Source of the DNA: Haplosporangium gracile
Lineage: Eukaryota > Mortierellomycota > Mortierellomycetes > Mortierellales > Mortierellaceae
Direction of reading: 5' to 3'
Length of the DNA: 54,508 nucleotides
Assembly: GCA_015499985.1 (NCBI GenBank)
Contig: JAAAUF010000180.1
Coordinates: forward strand, 1-54,508
In this document: positions 1 through 10,899 of the stretch, one piece after another
Layout: the number at the start of each line of letters is the position of its first letter
How positions within the stretch are numbered: position 1 is the first letter of the stretch
The notes under the pieces: generated by a model
What the model was told of the DNA's origin: nothing
Seen by the model: the letters and a program-made list of their open reading frames with translations, nothing else
Databases searched by the model: none
Made by a program: the position numbers and the translations under genes

Positions 1-347
1 TTTAGGACCGGACTGCGACTGGTGGATGGCTCTTGGAAGAGTTTGGTATATAGCTTCTTTCACTATCGAATGGCTCCCTTGGGCTTTTTACTGGAAAAAT
101 AAAACTGCGTGCGAAAAAAGGATTGTTTTCTTATATGCTTTGCCTTGCTTTTAGTACTGATGGTAACCTTTGATGTGTAGAGATTCCAAATGGAGTTGTC
201 AAAATGAATCGTTGTATAGCATTATATTCTTTCTTAAAATCATATTTTATTCCTAATAAAAAAATAATGAAGAAACTGACCCTCCTTTTTCCTCCTCCTT
301 TCCGTCGAGAAAATTTCCGACACTTACCACGCTGCTTAAGTCATCTC
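1..347. other. 3' flank of the monooxygenase gene
   Basis: No convincing gene is seen here. The stretch is AT-rich with several A/T runs near positions 240-270. It lies downstream of the stop codon of the minus-strand monooxygenase at 348, so it probably holds that gene's 3' UTR and end-processing signals. Confidence 0.4.
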
Positions 348-2496
348 TCAAACATGAGTGGCACCAGGAATAGCAGCAGCAAAAACCTTGGATCGACGCT
401 GGACAGTCATAAAATGCTGAGGTCGAAATCTACGCAGTCTCCACCAGTAATGCGTACAGGTACTCCACCAAAGAGCAGTGACTTTGCCCTGCTCGTTCTG
501 GTACCAGGACTTGCAGTCCGAGGACCAGACCATGCCCTTCATCTTTTCTTCGACCTCGTCGACAAAATCCTTACAGGCCTTGGGCGTAGCTTGGATGGAG
601 GAAAGGTTCTTGTCCATCATGTGCGAGATCGCCATGATCGCGTATTCGCAAGCTGTTTCGACCATGAATAGGACCGAGTTGTGTCTATTTTTGTTTGTTT
701 GTTTGTTTTAAAAGTTTTGAAAGGAAGAAAATATTAGGACGAGCAATCTTTACTTTTTTTTGTTATCATAAACGTTTGCGTGAAAGTAGGTGTCAGGCAA
801 AGGATGACATTACCCGAGTCCAGTGTTGGGTCCGAGGAGGAAAAACATGTTAGGAGTCTCGGCAGCGGTGATACCATAATAAGTCTTGGGATCCTTACCC
901 CAAACCTTAAAAAGGTCACATTTGTTCTTGCCAATCACAAACCCTTCCGCGAGGATATCCTGGACATGGAATCCAGTCGCCAAAACTAACGCATCTACCT
1001 CTTGATGAGACCCATCGCTCAGCGTTAAAGTCTTGCCCTTAACTTCCGTGATGGTTGCCGTATGAACGCTGACGTTCTTCCTAGCCAGGGCCGGGTAATA
1101 ATCCGACGAGACGACAATCCGACGGCATCCCAGGATATGGTTGGGTGTCAGTTTCGCACGGAGTTGCTTGTCACGGATCTGGTAAAACCGATAGGACCAG
1201 GCGAGAAGCATGGCGATGCGACGGGTGAGGGCGTGTTGCCATTTGGTGCTGAAGACGCGAATGATGAACTCGTTGCTCCAGTAGGTCAGTTTATAATAGA
1301 GGAAGTGGACAAAGGGGATGTATTTGAAGAAGAATTTCCAGAGAGCCGAGTTACTGGCGTTCCTGCGGGGGACGATGTAGGTTGCGGACCGTTGGTAGAA
1401 TTCGAGTTTTTTGACCTTGTCGACAATCGCGGGGACCACTTGGATTGAGCTAGTGGAAAGAGTAAGATGTCCATATAAATATAAGAAAAATGCGTGCTTT
1501 TAACATTTATCTTTTTTAAACCTAATTACAAAAAAAAAAGTGTACCTGGCACCACTGCCAACGACGGCGACATGCTTGTTGGTCAAATCATAATCATGGT
1601 TCCACTGGGCGGTATGCCATTTGGGTCCCTCAAAGTCATCAAACTGTTTAGGAATCTGAGGCACCCTCAGAGGTCCCATTCCAGAAAAGACGATATCGGC
1701 ATTCATCTGACCGGTCTCTCCAGTGTTGTGGTTGATCCAGTCAAGGACCCATTGCTGCAGGTCCTCGTGCCATTCTGCATGGGTGACCTCGGTCCTGAAG
1801 CGGATCTTTTCGTAAAGGCTGTACTTTTTGGCGACTCTGCGTTGGTACTCCCAGATCTCCTGCTGTCCCGCATATCTAGGTGGCAAAGGATGGAGAATAT
1901 TAAAACAAATAAAGTAGAGGGTGAGAGAGATGGTACGCAAAGATGCATGACATATAATAACCAAAAAATAAAGAGCCGATCAGGGGCACGGAAATAATCG
2001 AGAAACAAGCAAACGAGGGGATGGAGTATATGGGCTTACATCTTGCTCCATTCATAATTGGGCTCGAATGAGAATTGGTAGTTGATAGACTTGACATCAC
2101 AGGCACAGCCAGGGTAGGTGTTGGACCACCAAGTGCCACCGAGTTCTGGTTCCAGCTCGAAGATGGTGTACGTCTTGAGGTTGAGCTGGGTCTGGAGACG
2201 AATAGCGGCACACATGCCCGAGAATCTGTCGAAGTGTTTATTCAGCAGCCATTGCAACGAAAAGAGAGAGCGACGTGACGTTAGAAGGAGAGGTCGAACT
2301 GGTGATGCATGAGTTGTATCGAAATTGCACAGAGGATACAATGGAGACTGATAATGGCGATTGGCGTTGAGATTGTTGAGATTGTTGAGATCTCCTTCTG
2401 TCTGAGTTACAGTATTTTGGAGTAGACATTTTACCCAGCACCGATGATGCAAATGGTTGGCGTCGTGCCGTCCTTGTACGTCTTGGTCAGTCCCAT
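348..2496 (-). CDS. Flavin-containing monooxygenase, Baeyer-Villiger type
   Basis: Five exons read on the minus strand: 2496-2435, 2225-2040, 1875-1546, 1449-814 and 684-348, giving 516 residues with every junction GT-AG and in frame. The N-terminus carries the FAD-binding GxGxxG motif (IIGAGFSG, about residues 17-24) followed by FELEPELGGTWW, typical of flavin monooxygenases. Near residues 165-185 is an FxGxxxHxxxW fingerprint (FEGPKWHTAQW), the signature of class B Baeyer-Villiger enzymes, and then a second nucleotide-binding motif VVGSGASSIQ for NADPH. The motif ATGFHVQ later in the chain also fits. Such enzymes insert oxygen into ketones or oxidise heteroatoms using NADPH and FAD; the substrate cannot be read from sequence. 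A broken tandem copy lies directly upstream at 3318-5422. The ATG at 2496 is chosen because its short first exon aligns with the start of that copy. Confidence 0.9.
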
Positions 2497-3317
2497 TATC
2501 GTCTGAGGAGACAGTTTTGTTAGGAGGTATTTTCGTGAAACAATTGGTCGGATGAGGTGAAGGCAGACGACGGTGAACGAGGAAACGGCAAAAGGAATGA
2601 AGTGAGATGGGGAGTGTGAATGACGGAAAGAAAGCGTCGTTTGGAAGAGACGGTTCAGTTTTTTGTATTTATGCAAGGGAGCGCGCAACCTCCGTTTCTT
2701 ACATTATATCCGTTCCTCACATACCATACTTCCTTGCCTTCTTACCTGGCCTGCGCGCACTGTTTTCTTGCCGCATAAAAACTTGATCGAATTGAGTGAG
2801 CCGCACTCGAACTGTGCCATTTCCCCCACACTTGCGCTTTTAAGTTGTCCTCACGAGGGAAGGAGAAAAGAACTCTTATCGCTTCACAGGACAAACAGGT
2901 CTGTCTCTACGTCTGTTTCGGTTCGCTCATAAATTAGATCTAGTGCTTCCTTCTTTTCATTGCTTCAAAATGATATCCGTGCGCTCGGTTGACCTTTTAT
3001 TTTGAATGTTGATTCAGATGTTTGAGGGAGAAAAGCGAGGAAGCGAGTGCGGCCATCCAGATACATACTTTAGCTTTTACTCTTTTTTATCCTCCCAAGC
3101 GTGAGGCCGAACTTACTTCAGGACTCTTTGTTGAATATCGCCTGCTTATTGTGAATAGCCCCATAGCGCGTTGACTGTCGCATACTTCATATCTTTCTTC
3201 GGTCTGCCGTGTTCCTTTTCTCACTGTCGTTTTGATTTTGTGCATTCTAACTGAGTAAGAGTTTAGTTTTCTCAAAAGCCATACTTACTACCAAAAAAAT
3301 GCACTTTAATCCCTTTT
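2497..3317. other. Spacer upstream of the intact monooxygenase
   Basis: This 0.8 kb spacer separates the two monooxygenase copies. No supported gene is present; short open frames on both strands have no recognisable domain. It presumably carries the promoter of the intact copy and the decayed 3' end of the broken one. Confidence 0.4.
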
Positions 3318-5422
3318 TTATTCCTCCAAAAGACGATAACCACCACGGCCCCTAAACAACTCATCACGGACGGCAGCGGACTTGGATTGCTGAACAGGCA
3401 AGAAATGCTGAGGTCTGAATTTACGCAGTCTCCACCAGTAATGGGTGCAAGAGCTCCACCAAAGAGCAGTAATCTCGTCTTGCTCGTACGACGTGCACTT
3501 TGTGGACCAGACCATGCCCTTCATCTTTTTCTTGACCTCATCGCCAAAGTTCTTGCAGGTCTTAGGGTTATTTGAATGGAGGAGAGATTCTTGTTCATCA
3601 TGCGCGAGATCGCCATGCCTGCGTAGTCGTAAGCCGTCTCTTGATCATGAATAAAACCGAGTTATGTCTACTTTTCTTGTTTGTTTGAGAGTTTTGAGCG
3701 AATGGAAACATTAGGACGGACAATGATTTGTTCTTCACACAATCTGCAGAGAAACATTCGACCAAAGCAAACAAAAAGGGTTGACGTTACCCAAGCACGG
3801 AGTTGGGTCTGAGAATAAAAAATATGTTAGGAGCCTCGGCAGAGGCGATTCCATAGTAGACCTTGGGAGCTTGGCCTCAAGCCCTAAAGAGGTTGCACTT
3901 GTTCTTGCCAATCACGAACCCTTCAACGACGAAATTCTGAACACGGAACCCAGTTGCCAGAATTAAGGCATCCACCTCCTGTTTAGACCCATCGCTCAGT
4001 GTCAAAGTCTTGCCCTTGACATCTGTGATGGTCGCCGTATGAACGTTGACGCTCTTCTTGGACAGGGCCGGGTAATAGTCCGACGAGACCGCAACCCGAC
4101 GACAGGTCAGAGCATAGTCGGGTGTCAATTTCGTACGGAGTTGGTGTCACGGACCTGCCAGTACTGGTGGGCCCAGGCGACGAACATGGCGAAGCGCCGG
4201 GAGAAGATGTCTCGCCATTTGGTGCTGAAGTTGTGGAGGGTGGACTCTCTACTCCAGTAATTCAGTTTGTAGAAGATGAAATGGACAAAAGGGACATACT
4301 TGAAAAGGAACTTCCAGAAGGCACTGATGTTAAAGTTACTGCGGGGCATAACCCATGTCGCCGACCGCTGATAGAACTTGAGTTTCTTGACCTTGTTGAC
4401 AATCGCAGGAACTACTCGGATTGCGCTTATTGGATAAAGGAGTTGTATAGAAGCGAGCAAATTGAGATTAGAATGAGTGGTCCTGGAGCGCAGACGGAAA
4501 AAAAAGGAGTCGGGAGAGAGAAGTTTTTTTTTACCTGGTTCCGCTGCCAATGACAGCGATGCACTTGTTGATGAAGTCATAGTCATGGTTCCACTAGGAG
4601 GCGTGCCACTTGGGTCCCTCAAAGTCATTAAACTGCTTGGGGATCCGAGGGAGGCGAAAAGGCCCTGTTCCAGAAAAGACAATATCGGGATTCATCTGAC
4701 TGGTCTCTCCAGTGTTGTGGTTTGTCCCAGTCAAGGACCCATTGCTGCAGGTCCTCGTGCCTTTCTGCATAGGTGATCTCAGTCCTAAAGCGGATCTTTT
4801 CATAGAGGTTATACTTGTTGGTGACCCGACGTTGGTACTCCCAGATCCCCTGCTGGCCCGCAAATCTTAAAGAGTATGACAGATAAAAAGGAACGAGGGA
4901 ACGAGGTGGTGCGTTCACATGCATGGAAACCAAGAATTAGTAACAGAAAATAGATAGTAAAGGAAAGAGACGAACGGGAACAGGAAGGATCGAAAGCAAG
5001 CAAGAGAAGGGCAGAATAGCTTACGTCTTGCTCCTTTCATAATTGGGCTCAAACGAGAACTGGTAGATGATGGATTGGATATCACAGGCACAACCTGGGT
5101 AGATATTGGACCACCGAGTGCCACCGACTTCTGGTTCCAGCTCGAAGATGGTGTATGTCTTAAGGCTGAGCTGGGTCTGAAGACAAATAGTGGCACACAT
5201 GCCCGAGAACCTATCCAAGAGCGCATTCAGCAGTAGCCAGAGAGTAGACTAGACGTAAAGCAGTTGAGTGGATGAGATGGAATGAAGCAAGCAGATGATG
5301 TTGAGGTTTCTGACCGAGTTAAATTAGACGATAAAATTACGCAAAAGGAAGAAACCTTACCCAGCACCGATGATACAGACGGTTGGCGTCGAGCCGTCCT
5401 TGTAAGTCTTGGTGAGTTCCAT
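3318..5422 (-). pseudogene. Broken tandem copy of the flavin monooxygenase
   Basis: This copy matches the gene at 348-2496 exon by exon. The first two exons (5422-5361 and 5210-5025) have the same lengths, 62 and 186 bases, as in the intact copy. It retains IIGAGFSG, the FEGPKWHA part of the monooxygenase fingerprint and ALILATGF. Lesions visible against the intact copy are: a one-base insertion near 4720-4726, where the intact copy reads DWINHN; a stop at 4594-4596 replacing the Gln before the fingerprint Trp; a one-base deletion near 4140-4147; a stop at 3877-3879 replacing a Trp (TGG to TGA); and a one-base deletion near 3568-3574. Splice sites remain largely canonical, so loss of function looks fairly recent. 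Sequencing error could explain one lesion but hardly five. If transcribed, the product would end soon after the FAD-binding region. Confidence 0.88.
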
Positions 5423-6206
5423 TATCGACCGAGGGGAGAGTTTGTTCTGTTGGAAAGTGTTTGCGAAGAGCTGGTCGAATGAAGCGAAGGCAACACGATG
5501 GTGAATGGAGGATTTAAAAAGGGAGTGGAAGTGAAATGGGGGAACGTGAAAAACGGAAAGGAAAGGATGTTTAACGAGACAATTCACTCCTCGTATTTAT
5601 ACAAAACAGAACGGCGCATCGTTCTTTTTCTCATGCATTGGACCTAGTCCTTGCCCCCTATCCATTCACCTTTCACCTGGCCTCTTCGCACTGTGCTCTT
5701 TTTTTATAAAAAAATGCGGTTGCGTGCGGCAATGCTTGTACGGTACCATCCTCTCAACGTTTCCGATCTTTTTTTTTCTCACGAGGCAAGAAAAAAAGGG
5801 TGCTTATTGTCGCGCAACGCCCTGGTAAGTATCCTCACACATCCTACATGTGCTCAGAGGATAGTGCTTCTTTGTCTTTGAGTAAGAAGCGAGTGTGGGT
5901 CATTGTTATGCAAAATCCTGGGCACGTTTTTCTCTCGCAAGTGTGAAGCTCTTTATGGACAAGCTCTTTTAGCTTCTCGACGCGTCGATAGTCACGTCTT
6001 CCGTTTCGTTCTTGTTACTGTCGTTTTTTAGCCACCGCACGTGCACGGTACGATAAGGTGACTGTTTCTTGTCTCCTTTTCTCCGTACCCCTTTGACGGC
6101 TTGCGGCCCTCCGTTCTCATTTATTCGCACTCCTCCGCCATCCTTCTCAGCTCCACCCTTTTCCTTCCACTTCACTCCCTTCATCCCAATAACAGCCATA
6201 CCAACC
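5423..6206. other. Divergent promoter region
   Basis: This is the space between the start of the minus-strand monooxygenase pseudogene and the plus-strand EF-hand gene. It is rich in T and TC tracts. A pyrimidine-rich leader at about 6070-6206 is typical of a fungal 5' UTR. No gene was recognised. Confidence 0.4.
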
Positions 6207-7138
6207 ATGCGCCCAGAAGACATCAAGGAAGCCTTTGCTCTCTTCGACCCCCAGAACACCGGCAGAATCGAGCCCTCGGTCTTCCAAAACTTCCTCAATG
6301 TAAAAAACTCATACTCATTTTGTCAGAGGCTGTCCTTTCGCCCTTTTTTCTCACGCTACATATCGCGTTGTGATACTTTTCTGCAACTATGTGTTATTGT
6401 ATCCCAGACTCACTTTTCTGCATTCATTTGCAACTTATCTGCTGCAGCGACACCGCAGAGCACCTTCGAATAACTAGTGCCAAAGGGCGTCAGTTTTGCT
6501 GATGAAAAGACTGCTAAAAAAAACTCCGCCCACTTTCTCAACAACTGACACTCTCTGGCTTTCTTTCTCTGACCTTGCGATAGACTTTGGGCGACGAGGA
6601 ACTCAAGCAATCCATCCGCATCCCTAACCATGCCATTGACCTCAAGGAGTTCACTGACCTCATGAACCGCTACAACAACGACACCTCCAAGGACCCCGAA
6701 GAGCCCTACCGTCGTGCTTTTCAGTCCATCAACCGTGATGGCTCTGGCGCCATCTCCTCGCAAGAGCTCCGTGCTGCCATCCAGTCCTTGTTGGGACCCA
6801 ACGTTCTCTCTGAGGTTCGTTTTTTTTATCATCTTATTCTAGAATGTCTTCATTCGTATCTGTTCCTTCTTTTTGATTTTGGAAGTGTCGCTCTTATTTT
6901 ATTTTGATCCTTGTATCTGCTATTTGGGTCCTCTCTTATATCGATTGCTCAGTGTCTGCAGCATATACTAATGCGTTAGCATACTTTTTGCTCCTCATTT
7001 TTTCAATCCTTCTAGGCCGACATCGATGAGATCATCACAGAGGGAGACGTCTCGGGCGACGGTCGCATTACACTGGAGGAGTTCTTGAAGATCATGCAGA
7101 AGAGCGAGAAGAAGCACCGCGGTGAGCACGTCTTGTAA
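6207..7138 (+). CDS. Calmodulin-like EF-hand protein
   Basis: Three exons, 6207-6299, 6584-6814 and 7016-7138, give 148 residues, the size of calmodulin. Exon 1 begins with MRPEDIKEAFALFD, the start of EF-hand 1 (loop DPQNTGRIEPSV, a degenerate calcium site). The second hand is poor, ending in IDLKEFTDLM. Hand 3 has the loop NRDGSGAISSQE and hand 4 has DVSGDGRITLEE, with D/D/G/E positions in order, so these two are the likely calcium-binding sites. The protein is probably a calcium sensor or a myosin light-chain-like subunit; it is too divergent to be conventional calmodulin, and centrin or a calmodulin-like paralogue are alternatives. The ATG follows a CCAACC context. An AATAAA lies about 90 bases past the stop. 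Confidence 0.88.
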
Positions 7139-7229
7139 CTTGGTACCAGATACATAGCCTAAGTCCAGCAAATGAGAACAAATCCTTTTTTACTTATTTT
7201 ATTTTGCTACAGAAATTTGAATGGAACTA

Positions 7230-7235
7230 AATAAA
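7230..7235 (+). terminator. Candidate polyadenylation signal
   Basis: An AATAAA hexamer 92 bases downstream of the EF-hand gene stop codon is a plausible cleavage and polyadenylation signal. It lies only about 17 bases from the stop codon of the convergent minus-strand gene, so the two 3' ends nearly touch. Confidence 0.5.
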
Positions 7236-7251
7236 CATCACTGAACGTGAG

Positions 7252-9570
7252 CTATGATGGTTGTTGTTGTTGTTGTGGAAGGAGCCGGCTAAGCAGCATC
7301 TTGGTCTCCAACTGAGGCTGGATCCATTCTGCAGCAACAGCCCAAAGAATGAGAGGTGGTCGGATAAGGGTTTCAATCCTCTTCCATTTTTGTATCTGCA
7401 CATATGACTTTTTCGGCACTGCCTTCCTTCTCGCCGCCTCTCTACTGAGTGGTGGCTGGGGGGGAGCCGGCCCAATCGCTATCAAAGGCGATGTAGCCGC
7501 GTATAGCATTAACGACTGCTGCTTCCGAGGGCGGATGGTGCAGGTATCGAGCCATAGCTTCTCTTCCGTTGTCGCCCGCTGAGATCGATCCAGATCAATA
7601 CTCTCAACGTGGCCCTTTTGTGGCACGATCGCAATAGCGGCCTTTTCCTTGCCTATATCCTTGGCCTTCTCCTTCTTCTTGTTCGGCAGTAGGCTCATTG
7701 ATGAACTCGAAGCAGTCAGGTCTGGAGCAGGGCCAGACTTGTATGTGAGGTTGCCTCGCCGTGCTACTATCCGCAGCACCTTGTTCCGACGTTCCTCGTG
7801 AGGATCTGCTGGCTGAGTCACACTGTCCCTGCTGTCTCGTCTTCCAGCAAATGTCGCGCGACCTTTACCATTCTCACAGCCACTTCTGTCCCTGCTCGAC
7901 CCCTTCAACCCTAATAGAGTCCACATCACATCCTCCTGATCACTACCGAGTCGCAGCTCAGCAACAGACGTCCCGTCGCCTATCGTGCATTCCATCTCAA
8001 CCTGCGTCCGCCACTCTCGCGAACTGCACCCAAACATACACCTCTGGGACCTATAGTCGTTCTCACACTCAGCGCAAACAGCCCGAATTTGGACACGTTT
8101 GATGGCGTTGATCCTGCAAATGTGCCGAGCTATGGTATTGCATCCAGTCATTGGGCCAGTCCTGCCGTCAGATGACGATGGTGTTCTCGGCATGGATGTG
8201 GCGGATAAGGCTGCTATAGGAAGGGAGCACCACACATTGGATATGTAATCAACCGTGTCGAAAGGGCCTAGGCGAGAGATCCGACTGTCCAGAATGCCTT
8301 TCCATCTCTGTGCTGGAACAAGGAACTTCAATGGGTCGAGTTCCCCAGAGTGGAGAACCTGATGCGACCAAGGCTTGAGCAGTGGTGCGGAAGAGTTGTC
8401 AACGCCTTGTTCGTCCCTCTTTGTCCGTTTCTTGTCCTTTGGGCTCTCCGTTATCCATACCACGTTTTCATCAGAGTCATCGTCCAGTACCACAGTGCTC
8501 GATCGCGACCTCTTCTGCGCCTTGCTGGGCGTCGATCCCTTCTCGCAGGTTGATACAGTGCCCGACCGTGATCTCTTCTGCGCCTTGCTGGGCATCGATC
8601 CCTTCCCGCAGGCTGGTGCAGTGTCCGACCGTGATCTCTTGCGCGCCCTGCTGGACGTCGATCCCTTCCCACGAGTTGGCACAGCGGTGGGAGTTGACTC
8701 CTTGGCGGGCACCGGTTGTTTCCTGACTGGTATTTGGTCATCGGGTAATTTGGTCCGCATGCCCTGGTGAGTGGGAGATATCCTGTAAGAGGTTGTGTCT
8801 GCTATGCCCACACATGTCACAACCCTGGAGCATGCCAATTCCTGCTGCAGCATCAACGCCTCAGTCACCTCGACAACATCACCGCGCTTAAATGAGCGAG
8901 CGAAAGCTAATCCACCTTGCTGAGATGCGAAGTGGAGTAAGACTGCGACAATGGTCATCGGGAGTGTATCCTCGAATTGTTCTTCTGTCTCAGACCGCGA
9001 TGCGTTAGATTCGGACCATGATACACAGGATGATGCTCCGTCGTTGCCTTCCTGATCGTTATTGCTTGGTTGGGGTGGGTGCTCGTTAATTGCGGTGCGT
9101 GGCGCTTGCATCTCCTCCTCGTCGTCAGAGTCGAGGATAACGACGACATGATCCTGTTTGTTCCGCTCCTTCAGGTTCTTGTTGTTAGCAGGCGTGGGTA
9201 GAGTATTAGACGCGCTCCTGGAAGCAGGTCGCCGAGCGGAAAGATCTACAAGATCATCGACTGCAGTCTGCAACGGGCCAAGCCAAACAACTTGGTCCGG
9301 AAGAGAGCCATCGCCGCGTGCCTTGAACGTTGATAGGGCGGCTGGGTGAAGAGGAAACCCGTCTAGTCCCTGATCCAGCTCCTGATCCAGTTCCTGATCT
9401 TGTTCTGCTGCCAAACGAGAGATCCGCGAAGGGTTGATGGAGTGGACCACTTGTCCAACAATACTGAGGATGTCGCCCTGTTGGTGATCGAAGTCCTGGG
9501 CAGCCGAAGTTGAGGAAGAAGCCTTGAGAAAGAGGTCGTGGATGGTCAGGGGGCGTGGATCGGTCGACAT
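7252..9570 (-). CDS. Unrecognised 772-residue protein with zinc-ribbon-like segment
   Basis: A single uninterrupted reading frame of 772 residues, starting at an ATG that also lies just inside the divergent promoter. I do not recognise it with certainty. Visible parts are: an N-terminal stretch with ILSIVGQVVHSI that could be an OB-fold strand; an acidic linker (DSDDEEE); three tandem 20-residue repeats with the core PSKAQKRSRS at roughly residues 295-357; a conserved-looking block with LVPAQRWKGILDSRI; then a Cys cluster around residues 495-520 (CAEC and CMFGC) followed by CTIGDGTSVAEL. Cys pairs of this spacing inside an OB-like strand pattern recall the zinc ribbon of replication protein A large subunit and telomeric CTC1/POT1-type proteins, but this is only a hypothesis. 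The C-terminus ends in a short Gln run. Basic repeats suggest nuclear localisation. Confidence 0.65.
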   Translation of the reverse strand: MSTDPRPLTIHDLFLKASSSTSAAQDFDHQQGDILSIVGQVVHSINPSRISRLAAEQDQELDQELDQGLDGFPLHPAALSTFKARGDGSLPDQVVWLGPLQTAVDDLVDLSARRPASRSASNTLPTPANNKNLKERNKQDHVVVILDSDDEEEMQAPRTAINEHPPQPSNNDQEGNDGASSCVSWSESNASRSETEEQFEDTLPMTIVAVLLHFASQQGGLAFARSFKRGDVVEVTEALMLQQELACSRVVTCVGIADTTSYRISPTHQGMRTKLPDDQIPVRKQPVPAKESTPTAVPTRGKGSTSSRARKRSRSDTAPACGKGSMPSKAQKRSRSGTVSTCEKGSTPSKAQKRSRSSTVVLDDDSDENVVWITESPKDKKRTKRDEQGVDNSSAPLLKPWSHQVLHSGELDPLKFLVPAQRWKGILDSRISRLGPFDTVDYISNVWCSLPIAALSATSMPRTPSSSDGRTGPMTGCNTIARHICRINAIKRVQIRAVCAECENDYRSQRCMFGCSSREWRTQVEMECTIGDGTSVAELRLGSDQEDVMWTLLGLKGSSRDRSGCENGKGRATFAGRRDSRDSVTQPADPHEERRNKVLRIVARRGNLTYKSGPAPDLTASSSSMSLLPNKKKEKAKDIGKEKAAIAIVPQKGHVESIDLDRSQRATTEEKLWLDTCTIRPRKQQSLMLYAATSPLIAIGPAPPQPPLSREAARRKAVPKKSYVQIQKWKRIETLIRPPLILWAVAAEWIQPQLETKMLLSRLLPQQQQQPS
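8498..8685 (-). repeat. Three coding tandem repeats of about 60 bp
   Basis: Three near-identical units of 60 bases inside the 772-residue gene encode 20-residue repeats containing a serine, basic RSRS-type core. They are in frame, so copy number can change without breaking the gene. Confidence 0.85.
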
Positions 9571-10064
9571 GGACGGAGGGGTAAGGAGTCAAAGTCCGTT
9601 GGGTTAGCGTCGCATGGAATGAGGTGTTGTAGTTTCAACTAATGCTACAACAGAGTCAAATGAAGCTGAACCCAGTTGGTGACCTAGGGGCTGAGACAAA
9701 ATCTCCCCCTCCACTTAGGCTCGACTCCAGCCATCGATAGGTGCCTGCAATTCTTATTCCTAAATTTGGTCATAAGGCATTCGAGCATAAGTAGAGGAGA
9801 TCTTGTCTCAGCCCCTCGTCAGCGAAAATTACAAAATTGCAGACGAGGTGGCTGGGTTCAGAGCTTCGCTTCAAAATGGTGGCGCCCTTTTTTGTTGTTC
9901 TTTTTCTGCTTTCTAACTTTACACTTCAACTTTCACCATTACGAATGTTACCGCACTTCGCTCCCCTCATCCACCCACCCTCCTCTTATTCTCACAACAC
10001 CCCTCATACCACACCGCCTCAGACAGGAGCGCACACTGCAGCTAACACCCAAGAACACCAGCCT
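9571..10064. promoter_or_regulatory. Divergent promoter with inverted repeat
   Basis: This is the 0.5 kb between the minus-strand 772-residue gene and the plus-strand poly-Q gene. Its central part is the inverted repeat at 9657-9875. The last ~120 bases before 10065 are pyrimidine- and CA-rich, as expected of a 5' UTR. No clear TATA box was seen. Confidence 0.45.
9657..9875. repeat. Large imperfect inverted repeat
   Basis: The arm at 9686-9706 and the reverse complement of 9796-9816 agree at 20 of 21 positions. Pairing continues inward with gaps (left to about 9722, right from about 9778). It also continues outward after an extra ~30 bases in the right arm: CTGGGTTCAG at 9852-9861 matches the complement of 9664-9673. 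The whole palindrome spans about 215 bp, sits between two divergent genes, and could fold into a long hairpin in DNA or RNA. A degenerate foldback or miniature transposon is one explanation. Confidence 0.75.
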
Positions 10065-10852
10065 ATGGCGTCACCTGTCAATCTGGATGGCTCCCCCAAC
10101 TCCTCCATGACCGGTCAAAACTCTGGCGACGCTCAATTCGACAAAACAGACACCATCGGGATCCTCAAACAGCAGCTGGTCAAGATTGCAAAGAACAAGC
10201 ACAAGAAGCTGTTCAAGGATGTCGAAGGCGTTCTTCAAAGTAAATACCTAGTTTTTGAAATCTCGTTTTTTTTTGTTCGACAGCTGCAGTTTGTGGAAGC
10301 CTTTTATGCCCCACAATATTGATTGATATGCGGACTTGATTTATTGCTTTAGCGTACACCTCTGGAATGGAGTCGGACTTGATATACATCATTAACGAGT
10401 ACACCAACATCAAGAGCGAGTTAGACAAGCTCACCAAGGAGAACATGCACCTTAAGACCGCCAACGCAACTCTGAGCGAACAATTAATTAGCGGCCAGCC
10501 TGATAAACAAGAATCCGCCAGCTCCGTGCAAGACAAGGCTACAATCGAGAACCTGCAGTTGGAACTCGACATCACCACAAAGGAGCTTTCTAGAGCATTG
10601 GAGGACGTCGAAAAGCTCAAGGCACAGCAGTCGCAGATGCAGGTGGCTATCCAGCACAAGGACGTGGTCAACCACCAACTGGCAGCAATCGTCAACACTC
10701 GCCAGATGAATCTCAACCTCAAGCAGAAGGAGAATGCAGAATTGACCGCACAATTAATCGAGACTCGGGCCAAACTCGTGCAGGCAGTGGATTTCGTCGA
10801 CCAATATTACCCTGTTCTGAAGCCGGAGACCATGGAGAGGAAAGCAATTCAC

Positions 10853-10899
<47 letters not shown>

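Noticed and set aside
9837..10064. Signal-peptide-like upstream extension of the poly-Q protein (MVAPFFVVLFLLSNF)
   Set aside because: The hydrophobic stretch comes from a T-rich leader next to the inverted repeat and does not fit a coiled-coil, poly-Q protein; the ATG at 10065 is preferred.
10855..10896. CAG tract as a CRISPR-like or regulatory array
   Set aside because: It is a simple in-frame trinucleotide repeat encoding glutamine.
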